Assembly (NCBI GenBank): GCA_964645645.1
Contig: CAZYBC010000010.1
Coordinates: forward strand, 1 to 38,678
DNA: 38,678 bases
Direction of reading: 5' to 3'
From: CAZYBC01 sp964645645
GTDB taxonomy: Bacteria; Patescibacteriota; Microgenomatia; UBA1400; PJMF01
A program made the position numbers and the translations under genes. This document shows positions 1 to 7,117 of the stretch, in pieces (within the stretch, counting starts at the first letter, position 1; every line of letters starts with the position of its first letter). The notes under the pieces were generated by a model. It searched no databases. It worked only from the letters and a program-made list of their open reading frames with translations, and was not told the origin of the DNA.

Positions 1-319
1 TTAGGCAACCAACTTTAAGTTGAGTGTCAGAATTAAGTAATAACACAAATTCAGCTGATGATTTTTTAATTGCTTGATTATTGGCTTTAGCAAATCCCAG
101 ATTTTCCTTATTAAAAAATAATTGATGAGCAATTTTATGTTGTTGAAAAAAATTTTTAATCGCTGAAACAGAATCATCACTAGAATGATTATCAACAACT
201 ATAATTTCAGTTTGATTTTTTAACTTAGGACTATTATTAATGTCTTGAATAACACTTGCCAAAGTTTGGATAGTTAAATCTTTAGTGTTATAAGAAACAA
301 TAATGATGGATAGTAACAT
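1..319 (-). CDS. Glycosyltransferase family 2, partial (3' end cut by window edge)
   Basis: Reading leftward from an ATG at 319 gives an uninterrupted frame of 106 codons that runs off the window. It begins MLLSIIIVSYN and carries the standard GT-A landmarks: IIIVSYN in the first strand, IIVVDNHSSDDS for the nucleotide-binding loop, NLGFAKANNQAI, and LLLNSD in the place of the DXD metal site. These are typical of rhamnosyltransferase-like GT2 enzymes, which transfer a sugar from a nucleotide donor to a lipid-linked acceptor at the inner membrane face. The gene starts 7 bases after the acyltransferase stop, so it is probably its operon partner. The acceptor and the C-terminal half cannot be judged. 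A different reading frame over 1-198 is open but has no family motif. Confidence 0.85.
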   Translation of the reverse strand, partial: MLLSIIIVSYNTKDLTIQTLASVIQDINNSPKLKNQTEIIVVDNHSSDDSVSAIKNFFQQHKIAHQLFFNKENLGFAKANNQAIKKSSAEFVLLLNSDTQLKVGCL

Positions 320-326
320 AAATTTT

Positions 327-926
327 TTATTGAAATAAACGTGGTCTACCTAAACGATAGTTTAAGTTTTTTAATTGGCGTTCGCCAATTTTTTTTGCTG
401 GTACTCCAGCAACAATAGTTAAATCAGGAACATCTTGAGTAACAATTGCTCCAGCTGCAACAACAGCCCCTTTACCCACGGTAACACCTGGAAGAATAAT
501 GCTTCTAGGGCCAATAAAAACATAATCTTTAATCACTACTTTTTCTTCAATGGCTTTCATATCAGGATCTTTTAAATCATGTTCACTAGTCCAAAACATT
601 ACTTCACTAGCCACATCAACATGGTTACCAATTACTAATCCACCTTGAGAATTGGGAAGTTGTTTACGACCATCTAAAGTGGCTTTTTCACCAATTAAGC
701 TATCTTCTCCAATTTCAATGTGACGAGGATCATAAATTCTAGCCATCATGTGAATGGTAGAACCTTTACCAATTTTCATGCCAAATAAACGATAGAAAAA
801 TCTGCGAATTGAGTGAAATGGGATAAAGCCGATACACCACCATAAAAAGCCAGTAATCGCTTCTAAATAAATGGCAATTAGGCGGCGTTTAACTTTTGCT
901 AGAAAAGTATCTTCTTGAGTTTGCAT
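327..926 (-). CDS. Hexapeptide-repeat (left-handed beta-helix) acyltransferase
   Basis: A 199-residue protein of the WcaF/maltose O-acetyltransferase type. Residues 1-50 form a basic, amphipathic to hydrophobic N-terminus (LEAITGFLWWCIGFIPF) that may sit at the membrane. From about residue 50, imperfect hexapeptide repeats build the left-handed beta-helix (IGKGSTI, IEIGEDSLIGEKA, IGNHVDVASEV, VVIKDYVFIGPRS). SEHDL holds the catalytic-type histidine, and the end has the family signature VTQDVPDLTIVAGVPAKKIG. It most likely O-acetylates a sugar or lipid-linked glycan using acetyl-CoA; the substrate is unknown. A promoter-like sequence ends 6 bases before its ATG, so it may also be transcribed separately from the ruv genes upstream. 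Confidence 0.88.
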   Translation of the reverse strand: MQTQEDTFLAKVKRRLIAIYLEAITGFLWWCIGFIPFHSIRRFFYRLFGMKIGKGSTIHMMARIYDPRHIEIGEDSLIGEKATLDGRKQLPNSQGGLVIGNHVDVASEVMFWTSEHDLKDPDMKAIEEKVVIKDYVFIGPRSIILPGVTVGKGAVVAAGAIVTQDVPDLTIVAGVPAKKIGERQLKNLNYRLGRPRLFQ

Positions 927-932
927 AACTCT

Positions 933-960
933 ATTATACCTATTTTAAGGTATAAACCAA
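933..960 (-). promoter_or_regulatory. Candidate leaderless promoter with overlapping dyad, upstream of the acyltransferase
   Basis: On the minus strand TTGGTT (960-955, 3 of 6 to the -35 consensus) is followed after 16 bases by a perfect TATAAT (938-933). Only 6 bases separate the -10 from the ATG at 926, so transcription would begin at or next to the start codon. A perfect 7-bp inverted repeat, TATACCT (935-941) and AGGTATA (948-954), overlaps the -10 and the spacer and could be an operator. The evidence is sequence match only. Confidence 0.4.
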
Positions 961-982
961 GTTTTAGATAAAAAATTAAATT

Positions 983-1990
983 TTAGGTTTTAATAGCTGG
1001 ATAATTTTCACCTAAATGTTGATAAGCTTTTTCAGTCACCACTCGCCCTTTAGCAGTTCTTTTAAGAAAACCAATTTGAATGAGAAATGGTTCTAAGACT
1101 TCTTCTACTGTGCCAGCGTCTTCACTAATTGTGGCACAAATTGTATTTAAACCCACTGGCCCGCCATTATGTTTTTGAATAATTTTTTTGAGGAAACTCC
1201 GTTCATTTTCATCTAAGCCGAGTTTATCAATGGCAAACATATCTAAAGCTTTATTAACTAAACCAACATCAATATTGTTTTTTTCCAAAACTTGGACAAA
1301 ATCCCGAACTCTTTTTAGCATTTTTAAAGCAATTCTTGGTGTACCGCGCGAGCGCTGAGCAATGGCTAAGCTAGAAGGAAGATCTATAGTAATGTTTAAT
1401 TTTTGAGCAGCTTTAGTAATAATATCGGCTAATTTTTCTGGTTGATAAAATTCTAAGCGTTGAATAATGCCAAAGCGATCTCTAAATGGGCCAGCTAATA
1501 AACCAAATCTAGTGGTCGCCCCTACCAAAGTAAATTTAGGTAAATCTAAACGTACGGTTCTAGCTGAAGGCCCTTTGCCAATGACAATATCTAAAGCATA
1601 ATCTTCCATAGCGGGATAAAGGGTTTCTTCAATAGCTTTGGGTAAGCGATGAATTTCATCAATAAATAAAACATCAAAGTCTTCTAGGTTGGTTAAAATA
1701 GCAGCCAAATCACCGGTTTTAGCTAAAGCGGTGCCACTGGTAATTTTTAGATTAGAATCTAATTCTTTGGCAATTAAATGAGACAGGGTGGTTTTACCTA
1801 AACCAGGAGGACCATAAAGTAAAATATGATCTAAAGGTTCATGTCTTTTTTTGGCAGCTTGTAATGCAATTTGTAAAGATTTTTTAGCTGTATCTTGGCC
1901 GCAAAAATCATCCCAAGTTTGCGCTCTTAAGCTAGAAAAAAGTAATTCTTCTTCATTAGTGGGTTGATCTAAATTAACTGATTTTGCCAT
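983..1990 (-). CDS. ruvB: Holliday junction branch-migration ATPase RuvB
   Basis: A 335-residue AAA+ helicase motor that drives branch migration of Holliday junctions with RuvA and hands them to RuvC. The Walker A motif is GPPGLGKT (residues 60-67) and Walker B is LFIDEIHRL with D111/E112. VGATTRFG carries sensor 1, and the PFRDRFGI segment supplies the arginine-finger region. The C-terminal winged helix includes HNGGPVGLNTICATISED and reads to the usual end. Length matches the family (about 330-350). The ATG lies 8 bases after the ruvA stop, with no clear Shine-Dalgarno sequence, so coupling to ruvA is likely. No terminator is evident after the stop. Identification is secure. Confidence 0.98.
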   Translation of the reverse strand: MAKSVNLDQPTNEEELLFSSLRAQTWDDFCGQDTAKKSLQIALQAAKKRHEPLDHILLYGPPGLGKTTLSHLIAKELDSNLKITSGTALAKTGDLAAILTNLEDFDVLFIDEIHRLPKAIEETLYPAMEDYALDIVIGKGPSARTVRLDLPKFTLVGATTRFGLLAGPFRDRFGIIQRLEFYQPEKLADIITKAAQKLNITIDLPSSLAIAQRSRGTPRIALKMLKRVRDFVQVLEKNNIDVGLVNKALDMFAIDKLGLDENERSFLKKIIQKHNGGPVGLNTICATISEDAGTVEEVLEPFLIQIGFLKRTAKGRVVTEKAYQHLGENYPAIKT

Positions 1991-1998
1991 AAAAGTTT

Positions 1999-2562
1999 TT
2001 AACTGAGTAATTTAATTGCTTGTTTAATAGCTTGCTGAATTGATAAATTTTCAACATCAATTTGGTCTAAAATTGTTTCTGTTTTATTACCATCAAAGCC
2101 TAAAGCTTCTAAGGCAGCTAATAGTTCACTTTGTTTACTAGTTTTAGGAGCTAAATTTAACTCTTTAAGACTGCCTAATTTTGAGCGGAGATCAATAATA
2201 ATTTTTTGAGCTAATTTTTTACCTACTCTTGGTACTTTAGTAAAAGTAGCAACTTCAGCATTTTGGACAGCGCTGATGACTCTATCATTACCAAGATCAA
2301 GAATTAATAAAGCAGTTTTAGGACCAATCCCTGATACAGAAATGATTAATTTAAATAATTTGAGTTGGGCTTCGCTAATAAAACCAAATAATTGTAATGC
2401 TTCTTCTTTAACGTGGGTATAAATATAAAGTTCTAAGTTTTGACCAAGTTTAACTTCATTTAATAAATTAGCTTGGGCGTAGACTTGATAACCAACTCCA
2501 TTGACCAAGATTATTAAATAATCTGTTTTTGAAAAAACTGTACCGGCTAAATATCCAATCAT
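1999..2562 (-). CDS. ruvA: Holliday junction DNA-binding subunit RuvA
   Basis: A 187-residue protein with the three RuvA domains. The N-terminal OB fold is MIGYLAGTVF... with VNGVGYQVY. Two helix-hairpin-helix motifs in the middle grip junction DNA (SVSGIGPKTALLIL and KVPRVGKKLAQKIIIDL). After a flexible linker, the C-terminal UBA-like domain that touches RuvB follows (LLAALEALGFD). It forms the tetramer that holds the four-way junction square and loads RuvB. It is slightly shorter than the usual 190-205 residues, mostly in the linker. It lies between ruvC (49-base gap) and ruvB (8-base gap), so all three Ruv subunits are consecutive. The ATG at 2562 follows an A/G-rich stretch that could act as a weak ribosome binding site. 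Confidence 0.97.
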   Translation of the reverse strand: MIGYLAGTVFSKTDYLIILVNGVGYQVYAQANLLNEVKLGQNLELYIYTHVKEEALQLFGFISEAQLKLFKLIISVSGIGPKTALLILDLGNDRVISAVQNAEVATFTKVPRVGKKLAQKIIIDLRSKLGSLKELNLAPKTSKQSELLAALEALGFDGNKTETILDQIDVENLSIQQAIKQAIKLLS

Positions 2563-2611
2563 GCTTATCTTTATAAACTAAGACCTGTAAAAAAGCTAGC
2601 GCTCATTAGAC

Positions 2612-3106
2612 TTAAGCACCTTGCCGAAGAAAATAAGTATAACTAACGCCAATAGCATCCATGGCATCATCAATAATTTTTTTATCTTCTAATTTGAGTT
2701 CTGTTCTTAACATTTTATTAATGGCCAATTTGTCAGCTCTGCCATAACCAGTGACGGCTTGTTTAATTTGTAAAGGAGTGTATTCACAGATTGTAAGTTT
2801 ATTACTAATAAAAGTAGCAATGATAATTCCCCGAGATTCACTTACTTTTAAAGCAGTTTTTTGATTGTTGGTAAAAAATAGAGATTCGATGACTGCTATT
2901 TGAGGATGATAGTAGTCAATAGTTTTTTGTAAGTCTTGTTGTAATTGAACATAGCGCAAAAACAAATCAGTTTTTTTATCAGTTTGAATACAAGCATAAT
3001 CATTGAGTTTAAATTGTTTATTTTCAATTGTAGCAACTGCCCAACCCAAACGATCATAACCAGGATCAATGCCAATAATTCTAAGTGGCTGATTATTTTT
3101 CAGCAT
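2612..3106 (-). CDS. ruvC: Crossover junction endodeoxyribonuclease RuvC
   Basis: A 164-residue RNase H-fold nuclease that resolves Holliday junctions by paired nicks. The four acidic catalytic positions are visible: D14 in IGIDPG, E74 in AVIESLFF, and D147/D150 in the IIDDAMDAIG segment near the C-terminus. The conserved QVK/QIKQAVTGYGRADK-type DNA-contact region is at about residues 113-126. Length fits the family (155-180). Its start overlaps the last 14 bases of the upstream glycosyltransferase gene, so it should be translated from the same message. The common partner yebC is absent and glycosyltransferases stand upstream instead. Function is not in doubt. Confidence 0.96.
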   Translation of the reverse strand: MLKNNQPLRIIGIDPGYDRLGWAVATIENKQFKLNDYACIQTDKKTDLFLRYVQLQQDLQKTIDYYHPQIAVIESLFFTNNQKTALKVSESRGIIIATFISNKLTICEYTPLQIKQAVTGYGRADKLAINKMLRTELKLEDKKIIDDAMDAIGVSYTYFLRQGA

Positions 3107-4310
3107 GGTTTTTTTTACTTACATCAACTAAAGTATTTAAAATTTTGGAGGCACTTTCATCCCATGAAAATTTTTCAATTTGTAAACGGGCTTGTTTTTT
3201 TAGAATTGCTCTTTGTTTGGCAGTTAATTTATATACTTCCAACATTTTTTGAGCAATTTTTTCTACATTATAAGGATCAACAGTTAAACCAGCTTTGCCC
3301 ACTACTTCAGGCAAACTAGAAAGATTAGATACAATTGGTAAATTTTGATAATAAATGGCTTCTAGGGGTGGAATGCCAAAACCTTCATAAAGACCAATTA
3401 AAATGGTAGCTAAACTTTGTTGATAAAGATGAGGTTTAAGATTTTCCGGAACAAAATCTAATAATTTAATTTGTTCTTTAAAAGGAGATTGTTTAACTCT
3501 ATTTAAAATTGGTTCAGCTAGCCAGCCAATTTTGCCACCAATTAATAATTGAGGCTCAATTTTATTATTTAGTTTAGTACGGCTAGTAAAATTTTTACTC
3601 ACGTTAATCGCTGCTAATTTACGACTAAAAATTTCAAAAGCTTCAATTAAACGGAGTAAATTTTTACGAGGTTGCAAAGTGCCTAGGTATAAAAAGTAAG
3701 GTTGTTTAATTTTATGTTTACGTAAATAAGCTCTAACTATAGAAAGGGTGGCTGGACGATCAGTCAAATTGACAGCTGGATAAGCCACAATTAAATCAGA
3801 CATTTTTCGTTTATAAGTTTGAGCAACTTCTTTTTTAGTAAATTCACTGATACAAATAATTTTTTGAGCTTTTTTAACAGAGTATTTAGTCCACGCGCTT
3901 AATTGCAACAGATCTGTTTTTTTAAATTGATCAGGAAATTTTAAGAAGCCTAAATCCATAACACTAGAAATATAAGGGATTGGTGATAAACGAGGAGCAT
4001 AATGGCCAGGAGTAAAAAACACATCATATTTTTTTTGATTAAAAAATAAATGAATGGGTAATGCCCACTGAGTCCAGAATTTAGCCGGTGTAACAATTTG
4101 ATACTGCCAACCAGCTCTGGGGTTAGGTAAATCTTTAACAGGTTCAGCATTTAACAAAATTGTAAATTGAAAATTGTTTTGTTCTTTAGTAATTTTTTCT
4201 AAAGACTTTAAAATATTAAAAGCATAAACATTACTACCAACTCTATTAACGACATTGGCCTCATTACCATCAATGGCAAAATAAAAAATTTGATCAGGAT
4301 TGGTTGCCAT
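3093..4310 (-). CDS. Glycosyltransferase family 4 (GT-B fold)
   Basis: A 405-residue cytoplasmic glycosyltransferase with two Rossmann halves. The N-terminal acceptor domain begins FAIDGNEANVVNRVGSNVYA. The C-terminal donor domain starts at YLGTLQPRKNLLRLIEAFE and contains the retaining-enzyme motif EGFGIPPLE (E-x7-E), which contacts the nucleotide-sugar. The pattern resembles mannosyl/rhamnosyl transferases of O-antigen clusters; donor and acceptor cannot be fixed from sequence. The ATG at 4310 is preceded by AGAAAG, one of the better Shine-Dalgarno-like sites here, and lies 1 base after the neighbouring GT4 stop. It overlaps ruvC by 14 bases. A 29-base stretch coding for the PRKNLLRLI motif is identical in DNA to the next gene, suggesting tandem duplication or gene conversion. 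Confidence 0.93.
   Translation of the reverse strand: MATNPDQIFYFAIDGNEANVVNRVGSNVYAFNILKSLEKITKEQNNFQFTILLNAEPVKDLPNPRAGWQYQIVTPAKFWTQWALPIHLFFNQKKYDVFFTPGHYAPRLSPIPYISSVMDLGFLKFPDQFKKTDLLQLSAWTKYSVKKAQKIICISEFTKKEVAQTYKRKMSDLIVAYPAVNLTDRPATLSIVRAYLRKHKIKQPYFLYLGTLQPRKNLLRLIEAFEIFSRKLAAINVSKNFTSRTKLNNKIEPQLLIGGKIGWLAEPILNRVKQSPFKEQIKLLDFVPENLKPHLYQQSLATILIGLYEGFGIPPLEAIYYQNLPIVSNLSSLPEVVGKAGLTVDPYNVEKIAQKMLEVYKLTAKQRAILKKQARLQIEKFSWDESASKILNTLVDVSKKNHAEK
3645..3673. repeat. 29-base direct repeat, copy 1
   Basis: This segment is identical base for base to 4801-4829. Counting one mismatch, the match extends to 36 bases (3638-3673 and 4794-4829). It lies inside the donor-domain motif PRKNLLRLI of one of two tandem GT4 genes. 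Confidence 0.9.
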
Positions 4311-4311
4311 T

Positions 4312-5484
4312 TTATCTTTCTAAAGCTTTTTGATAAACCTCTAAAGTTTTTTCTGCCACTTTTTGCCAGTTAAACATTTGTTTTCTGATTACCATTCTTT
4401 GTAATCTTTTTTGTTGCTCAGCCATGTTCTCATTAAGAATCGTGGTTATTCCGGCTCTGATACTTTCTACACTTTCTGGTTCAACTAAACAAGCGGCATT
4501 CCCCGCGACTTCTACCATACTAGAAACATTAGAAGTTACCACTGGGGTACCATGATAAAAAGCTTCCAAAATTGGTAAACCAAAACCCTCATATAAGCTA
4601 GGATAAACAAACATTTGTGCTTCACTATATAAAACAGCTAATTCGCTATCAGTCACTCGGCCCAAAAAACGCAATTGGGCATTTTGTAAAAGTTTTTGCA
4701 AATTAGCTGGTAAAGTTTTGTCTTTTAAACTAGTTTCATCCCAGCCAGCATCGCCAGCAATAATTAATTGATAATCGTTTTTTAATGGTTCCCAAGCTTG
4801 AATTAAACGGAGTAAATTTTTACGAGGTTCTCTTGTGCCAACAAAGAATAAAAATGGTTTTTCTAAATGTAAACTATTTTTGATGCTTTGGTATTCTTCT
4901 TCATGATTGCTTAAAAATTCTCCCATTTCTTCTACTTCAACGGGTAAAGCTTCATGAATCACGGTAACCTGCCAGCTAGGAATTTGTAAAATATTTAAAA
5001 TGTCTTTTTTGGTAGACTGGCTGACAGCAATAATTTGCGCTTGGCGCTGCTTAAGAATTTCTAAACTTCTTTGATGAGCTTTAACAATTTTAGGATGAGC
5101 ATTTTTAGGAAATTTTAAAATGGCTAAATCATGAATAGTAGAAACTAAAGGCAAATTTTTATCTGGAGGCTGCAACCAATCCCAGCTGTGAAAAACATCA
5201 ATTTTAGGAAGTTGTTTGCTGATAGGATTAAAATTCCAATGCCATAACCATTCTAATAAAGATGGCGGAATTTTTTGTAACTTAAAATTAGCTTTATTAT
5301 TAAATTTTTTATATTTTAATAAGTTTTGCGCTTTTGATTTGAGAAAATCATATTGACGCATGCTTACCCCATACATGCTTAAATAAATATTTTTTTGTTG
5401 TAATAAAGCTCTAATTAAATTAGCAGTATAACGAGAAACACCCCGTTCGTAAGTTAGAGAAGAAATATCAATACCGATGTGCAT
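4312..5484 (-). CDS. Glycosyltransferase family 4 (GT-B fold)
   Basis: A 390-residue GT4 enzyme paralogous to its downstream neighbour. The N-terminus HIGIDISSLTYERGVSRYT is the glycine-rich acceptor-domain loop, and STIHDLAILKFP and IIAVSQSTKKDIL are typical mid-domain segments. The C-terminal half has FVGTREPRKNLLRLIQAW and the E-x7-E motif EGFGLPILE. It probably adds one residue to a lipid-linked glycan at the cytoplasmic face; specificity is unknown. The ATG at 5484 overlaps the end of the GT39-type gene by 17 bases and the stop is 1 base from the next start, so the three transferases form one translational unit. No strong ribosome binding site is seen. Confidence 0.93.
   Translation of the reverse strand: MHIGIDISSLTYERGVSRYTANLIRALLQQKNIYLSMYGVSMRQYDFLKSKAQNLLKYKKFNNKANFKLQKIPPSLLEWLWHWNFNPISKQLPKIDVFHSWDWLQPPDKNLPLVSTIHDLAILKFPKNAHPKIVKAHQRSLEILKQRQAQIIAVSQSTKKDILNILQIPSWQVTVIHEALPVEVEEMGEFLSNHEEEYQSIKNSLHLEKPFLFFVGTREPRKNLLRLIQAWEPLKNDYQLIIAGDAGWDETSLKDKTLPANLQKLLQNAQLRFLGRVTDSELAVLYSEAQMFVYPSLYEGFGLPILEAFYHGTPVVTSNVSSMVEVAGNAACLVEPESVESIRAGITTILNENMAEQQKRLQRMVIRKQMFNWQKVAEKTLEVYQKALER
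4801..4829. repeat. 29-base direct repeat, copy 2
   Basis: This is the second copy of the repeat at 3645-3673, about 1.16 kb away in the same orientation. It codes for the same PRKNLLRLI donor-domain motif in the paralogous GT4 gene. Confidence 0.9.
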
Positions 5485-6982
5485 AACTCAGATTATAATT
5501 TTTTTGATAAATCCTCACCAGTCCTAAATTAGGATAAGTGAAAAAGCCTCCATCTTGCCAGCCGTAATCTTTAATTGTTCTGATTAATAAATCCTGAGGA
5601 TCAGTTAGATCTCTTAAATAATCAAAAACAATTAAAGATTGAATTTGTTGAATGTCTAATTGTTTAAGATTTTTTTCTAAACTAGGCAAATCATTTTCAG
5701 TTAATAAATAAGTCTGAGTAGTTAAGATTGGATAAGTATTTTGGTCATACCATTGCCAAGGAGCAAAAGGAGCGGTAAAAGCAAAAATAATGGCAGTATT
5801 ATTAGGATTAAAACGTTGAGTAATTTGTTGATGTAAAGAACGCCAATTTTCTCTTTGCAAAACTGGTTGAGTAAAATATTGATAAGTATTAGTTAGATTA
5901 ATAATTAAAATAAGAGCAGCTAAAATCCAAGTAATTTTTTTGAAGTTTTTTTGAGGAAAGAAAATTGAGACACCTAATAAAATTGTAAAAGCAGGCAAAC
6001 AAAACAGCACTCTTTTAGGACTTAAGACTGGTACAAAAAATGATACCAACCAAGCAGTTAAAATCGGGACAAACAGCCAAATTACCACGATTAATAATGA
6101 TTGTTGTAAATGATGATCTTTTTTTAAAGCTTTAAGATGAAACAGAAAATTAAACAGCAAGATAAAACTTAAAATTAACAGTAATAAAGTTTGCCAAGAA
6201 TAAAAATCAAGATTAATTACTCCATAAAAAAACTTGCCTAAAATTAAAGGTAAAGCCTTTAATTGACTTAAACTAACCACATCTTCCCAACCAGGCATTT
6301 GTAAACGTAAATTTTGACCAACTTTAAATTGTTCAATAAATTTAGGTAGCCATGGTAGAAATCCTAAAACAATTAAAAATGAATTAGTAAAAATGAGTTT
6401 AATCTGGCGAGGATTTTTTAGCCACAAATAAACTAATTGGCTAAAAAGTAAAAATGGATAAAGATAAGAAGAAAACAAACCTAAAATAGATTCAATAACA
6501 TAAATAAAATCAATTTTTTTTAGCCAGTTGTTCTCTTTTTTATCCGCCAGCTTAATTAAGCGCCACCAACTTAAAATTGCCCACATCGTTGGTAAACTAT
6601 ATGGCCGTAATTCTTGAGAAAAATAAATATGAAAAGAATTAGTGGCTAGTAAAAGACCAGTTAAAAGAGCAATTTTTTCATTAAATAATTTTTGAGTAAT
6701 TTTAATTGTGAAAAAAATTGTAATTAGGCCAGGAATTAAAGCGCCAATACCACGTAACCACCATTCGCTAGTTCCAAATAAACTAGCAAAATGAAGAATT
6801 AAATGTAAAAGAGGCGGTTGAAAATCTTCCGCAATATTTAGTTGCTGGCTAAGTGGGCGGATACTCTCTAGAGCCTGGGCGGCTTCATCTAACCAGAAAG
6901 AGTCATTTAAGAGTGGGAGGCGTAAAAATAAGGCTAATAGAATAATTAGCCCAAATAAATAATTAAATAAATTCTTTTTCAC
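5468..6982 (-). CDS. GT39/ArnT-like membrane glycosyltransferase (GT-C fold)
   Basis: A polytopic membrane protein (504 residues from the chosen GTG) with the GT-C layout: one N-terminal helix, the catalytic acidic pair in FWLDEAAQALE on the first outer loop, then QPPLLHLILH, RGIGALIP and SQELRPYS as in PMT/ArnT relatives. About ten more helices and a C-terminal extracytoplasmic domain follow. Such enzymes use polyprenyl-phosphate sugars outside the membrane. The frame stays open to a TTG at 7054. GTG at 6982 is preferred because it gives the usual KKN-plus-helix N-terminus with the DE pair about 35 residues in, and because a good promoter (TTGGCA, 18 bases, TATATT) lies inside the extra segment. 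It is first in the leftward operon and overlaps the next gene by 17 bases. Confidence 0.87.
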   Translation of the reverse strand: MKKNLFNYLFGLIILLALFLRLPLLNDSFWLDEAAQALESIRPLSQQLNIAEDFQPPLLHLILHFASLFGTSEWWLRGIGALIPGLITIFFTIKITQKLFNEKIALLTGLLLATNSFHIYFSQELRPYSLPTMWAILSWWRLIKLADKKENNWLKKIDFIYVIESILGLFSSYLYPFLLFSQLVYLWLKNPRQIKLIFTNSFLIVLGFLPWLPKFIEQFKVGQNLRLQMPGWEDVVSLSQLKALPLILGKFFYGVINLDFYSWQTLLLLILSFILLFNFLFHLKALKKDHHLQQSLLIVVIWLFVPILTAWLVSFFVPVLSPKRVLFCLPAFTILLGVSIFFPQKNFKKITWILAALILIINLTNTYQYFTQPVLQRENWRSLHQQITQRFNPNNTAIIFAFTAPFAPWQWYDQNTYPILTTQTYLLTENDLPSLEKNLKQLDIQQIQSLIVFDYLRDLTDPQDLLIRTIKDYGWQDGGFFTYPNLGLVRIYQKNYNLSYAHRY

Positions 6983-7024
6983 TAATTTATTATGGCTTGG
7001 TTCTAAATTTTTGCCTAGAGGAAA

Positions 7025-7054
7025 AATATAATGCCTACAAGCTAAGCTTGCCAA
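7025..7054 (-). promoter_or_regulatory. Predicted promoter of the leftward GT39-GT4-GT4-ruvCAB operon
   Basis: On the minus strand TTGGCA (7054-7049, 5 of 6 to TTGACA) is followed after 18 bases by TATATT (7030-7025, 5 of 6 to TATAAT). Transcription would start near 7018, giving a leader of about 36 bases before the GTG at 6982. This is the best sigma-70-type match found in the window. Confidence 0.55.
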
Positions 7055-7056
7055 AT

Positions 7057-7071
7057 GCCTTAATTTAAGGC
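7057..7071. promoter_or_regulatory. Perfect 15-base dyad in the divergent control region (candidate operator)
   Basis: GCCTTAA and TTAAGGC flank a single central T, giving two perfect 7-base arms. The site directly abuts the leftward -35 (7049-7054) and overlaps the proposed -35 of the rightward promoter. A dimeric regulator bound here could control both operons. No regulator gene is present in the window. The arms with a one-base centre cannot form a normal RNA hairpin, which favours a DNA-binding site. Confidence 0.45.
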
Positions 7072-7089
7072 TAGAATTGTCAATAGAAT
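7060..7089 (+). promoter_or_regulatory. Weak candidate promoter of the rightward glycan operon
   Basis: TTAATT (7060-7065, 3 of 6) is followed after 18 bases by TAGAAT (7084-7089, 5 of 6). This would give a leader of about 22 bases to the ATG at 7118. TTGTCA at 7077-7082 is another possible -35 but lacks a good -10 at 16-18 bases. Confidence 0.3.
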
Positions 7090-7117
7090 TATTTAGACTT
7101 ACTGCAAAATAAATTTT

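Noticed and set aside
1..198. Open frame of 65 codons on the minus strand at the left edge
   Set aside because: It lies in a different frame of the same strand as the GT2 coding sequence ending at the edge, and has no family motif; the GT2 frame does.
2595..2605. Small palindromes (GCTAGC, AGCGCT) between ruvC and ruvA as an SOS box
   Set aside because: They do not match a LexA site (CTG-N10-CAG or GAAC-N4-GTTC) and lie within an operon.
2945..3319. Plus-strand open frame of 124 codons
   Set aside because: It is antisense to ruvC and a GT4 gene, both unmistakable; low-complexity content with no recognisable motif.
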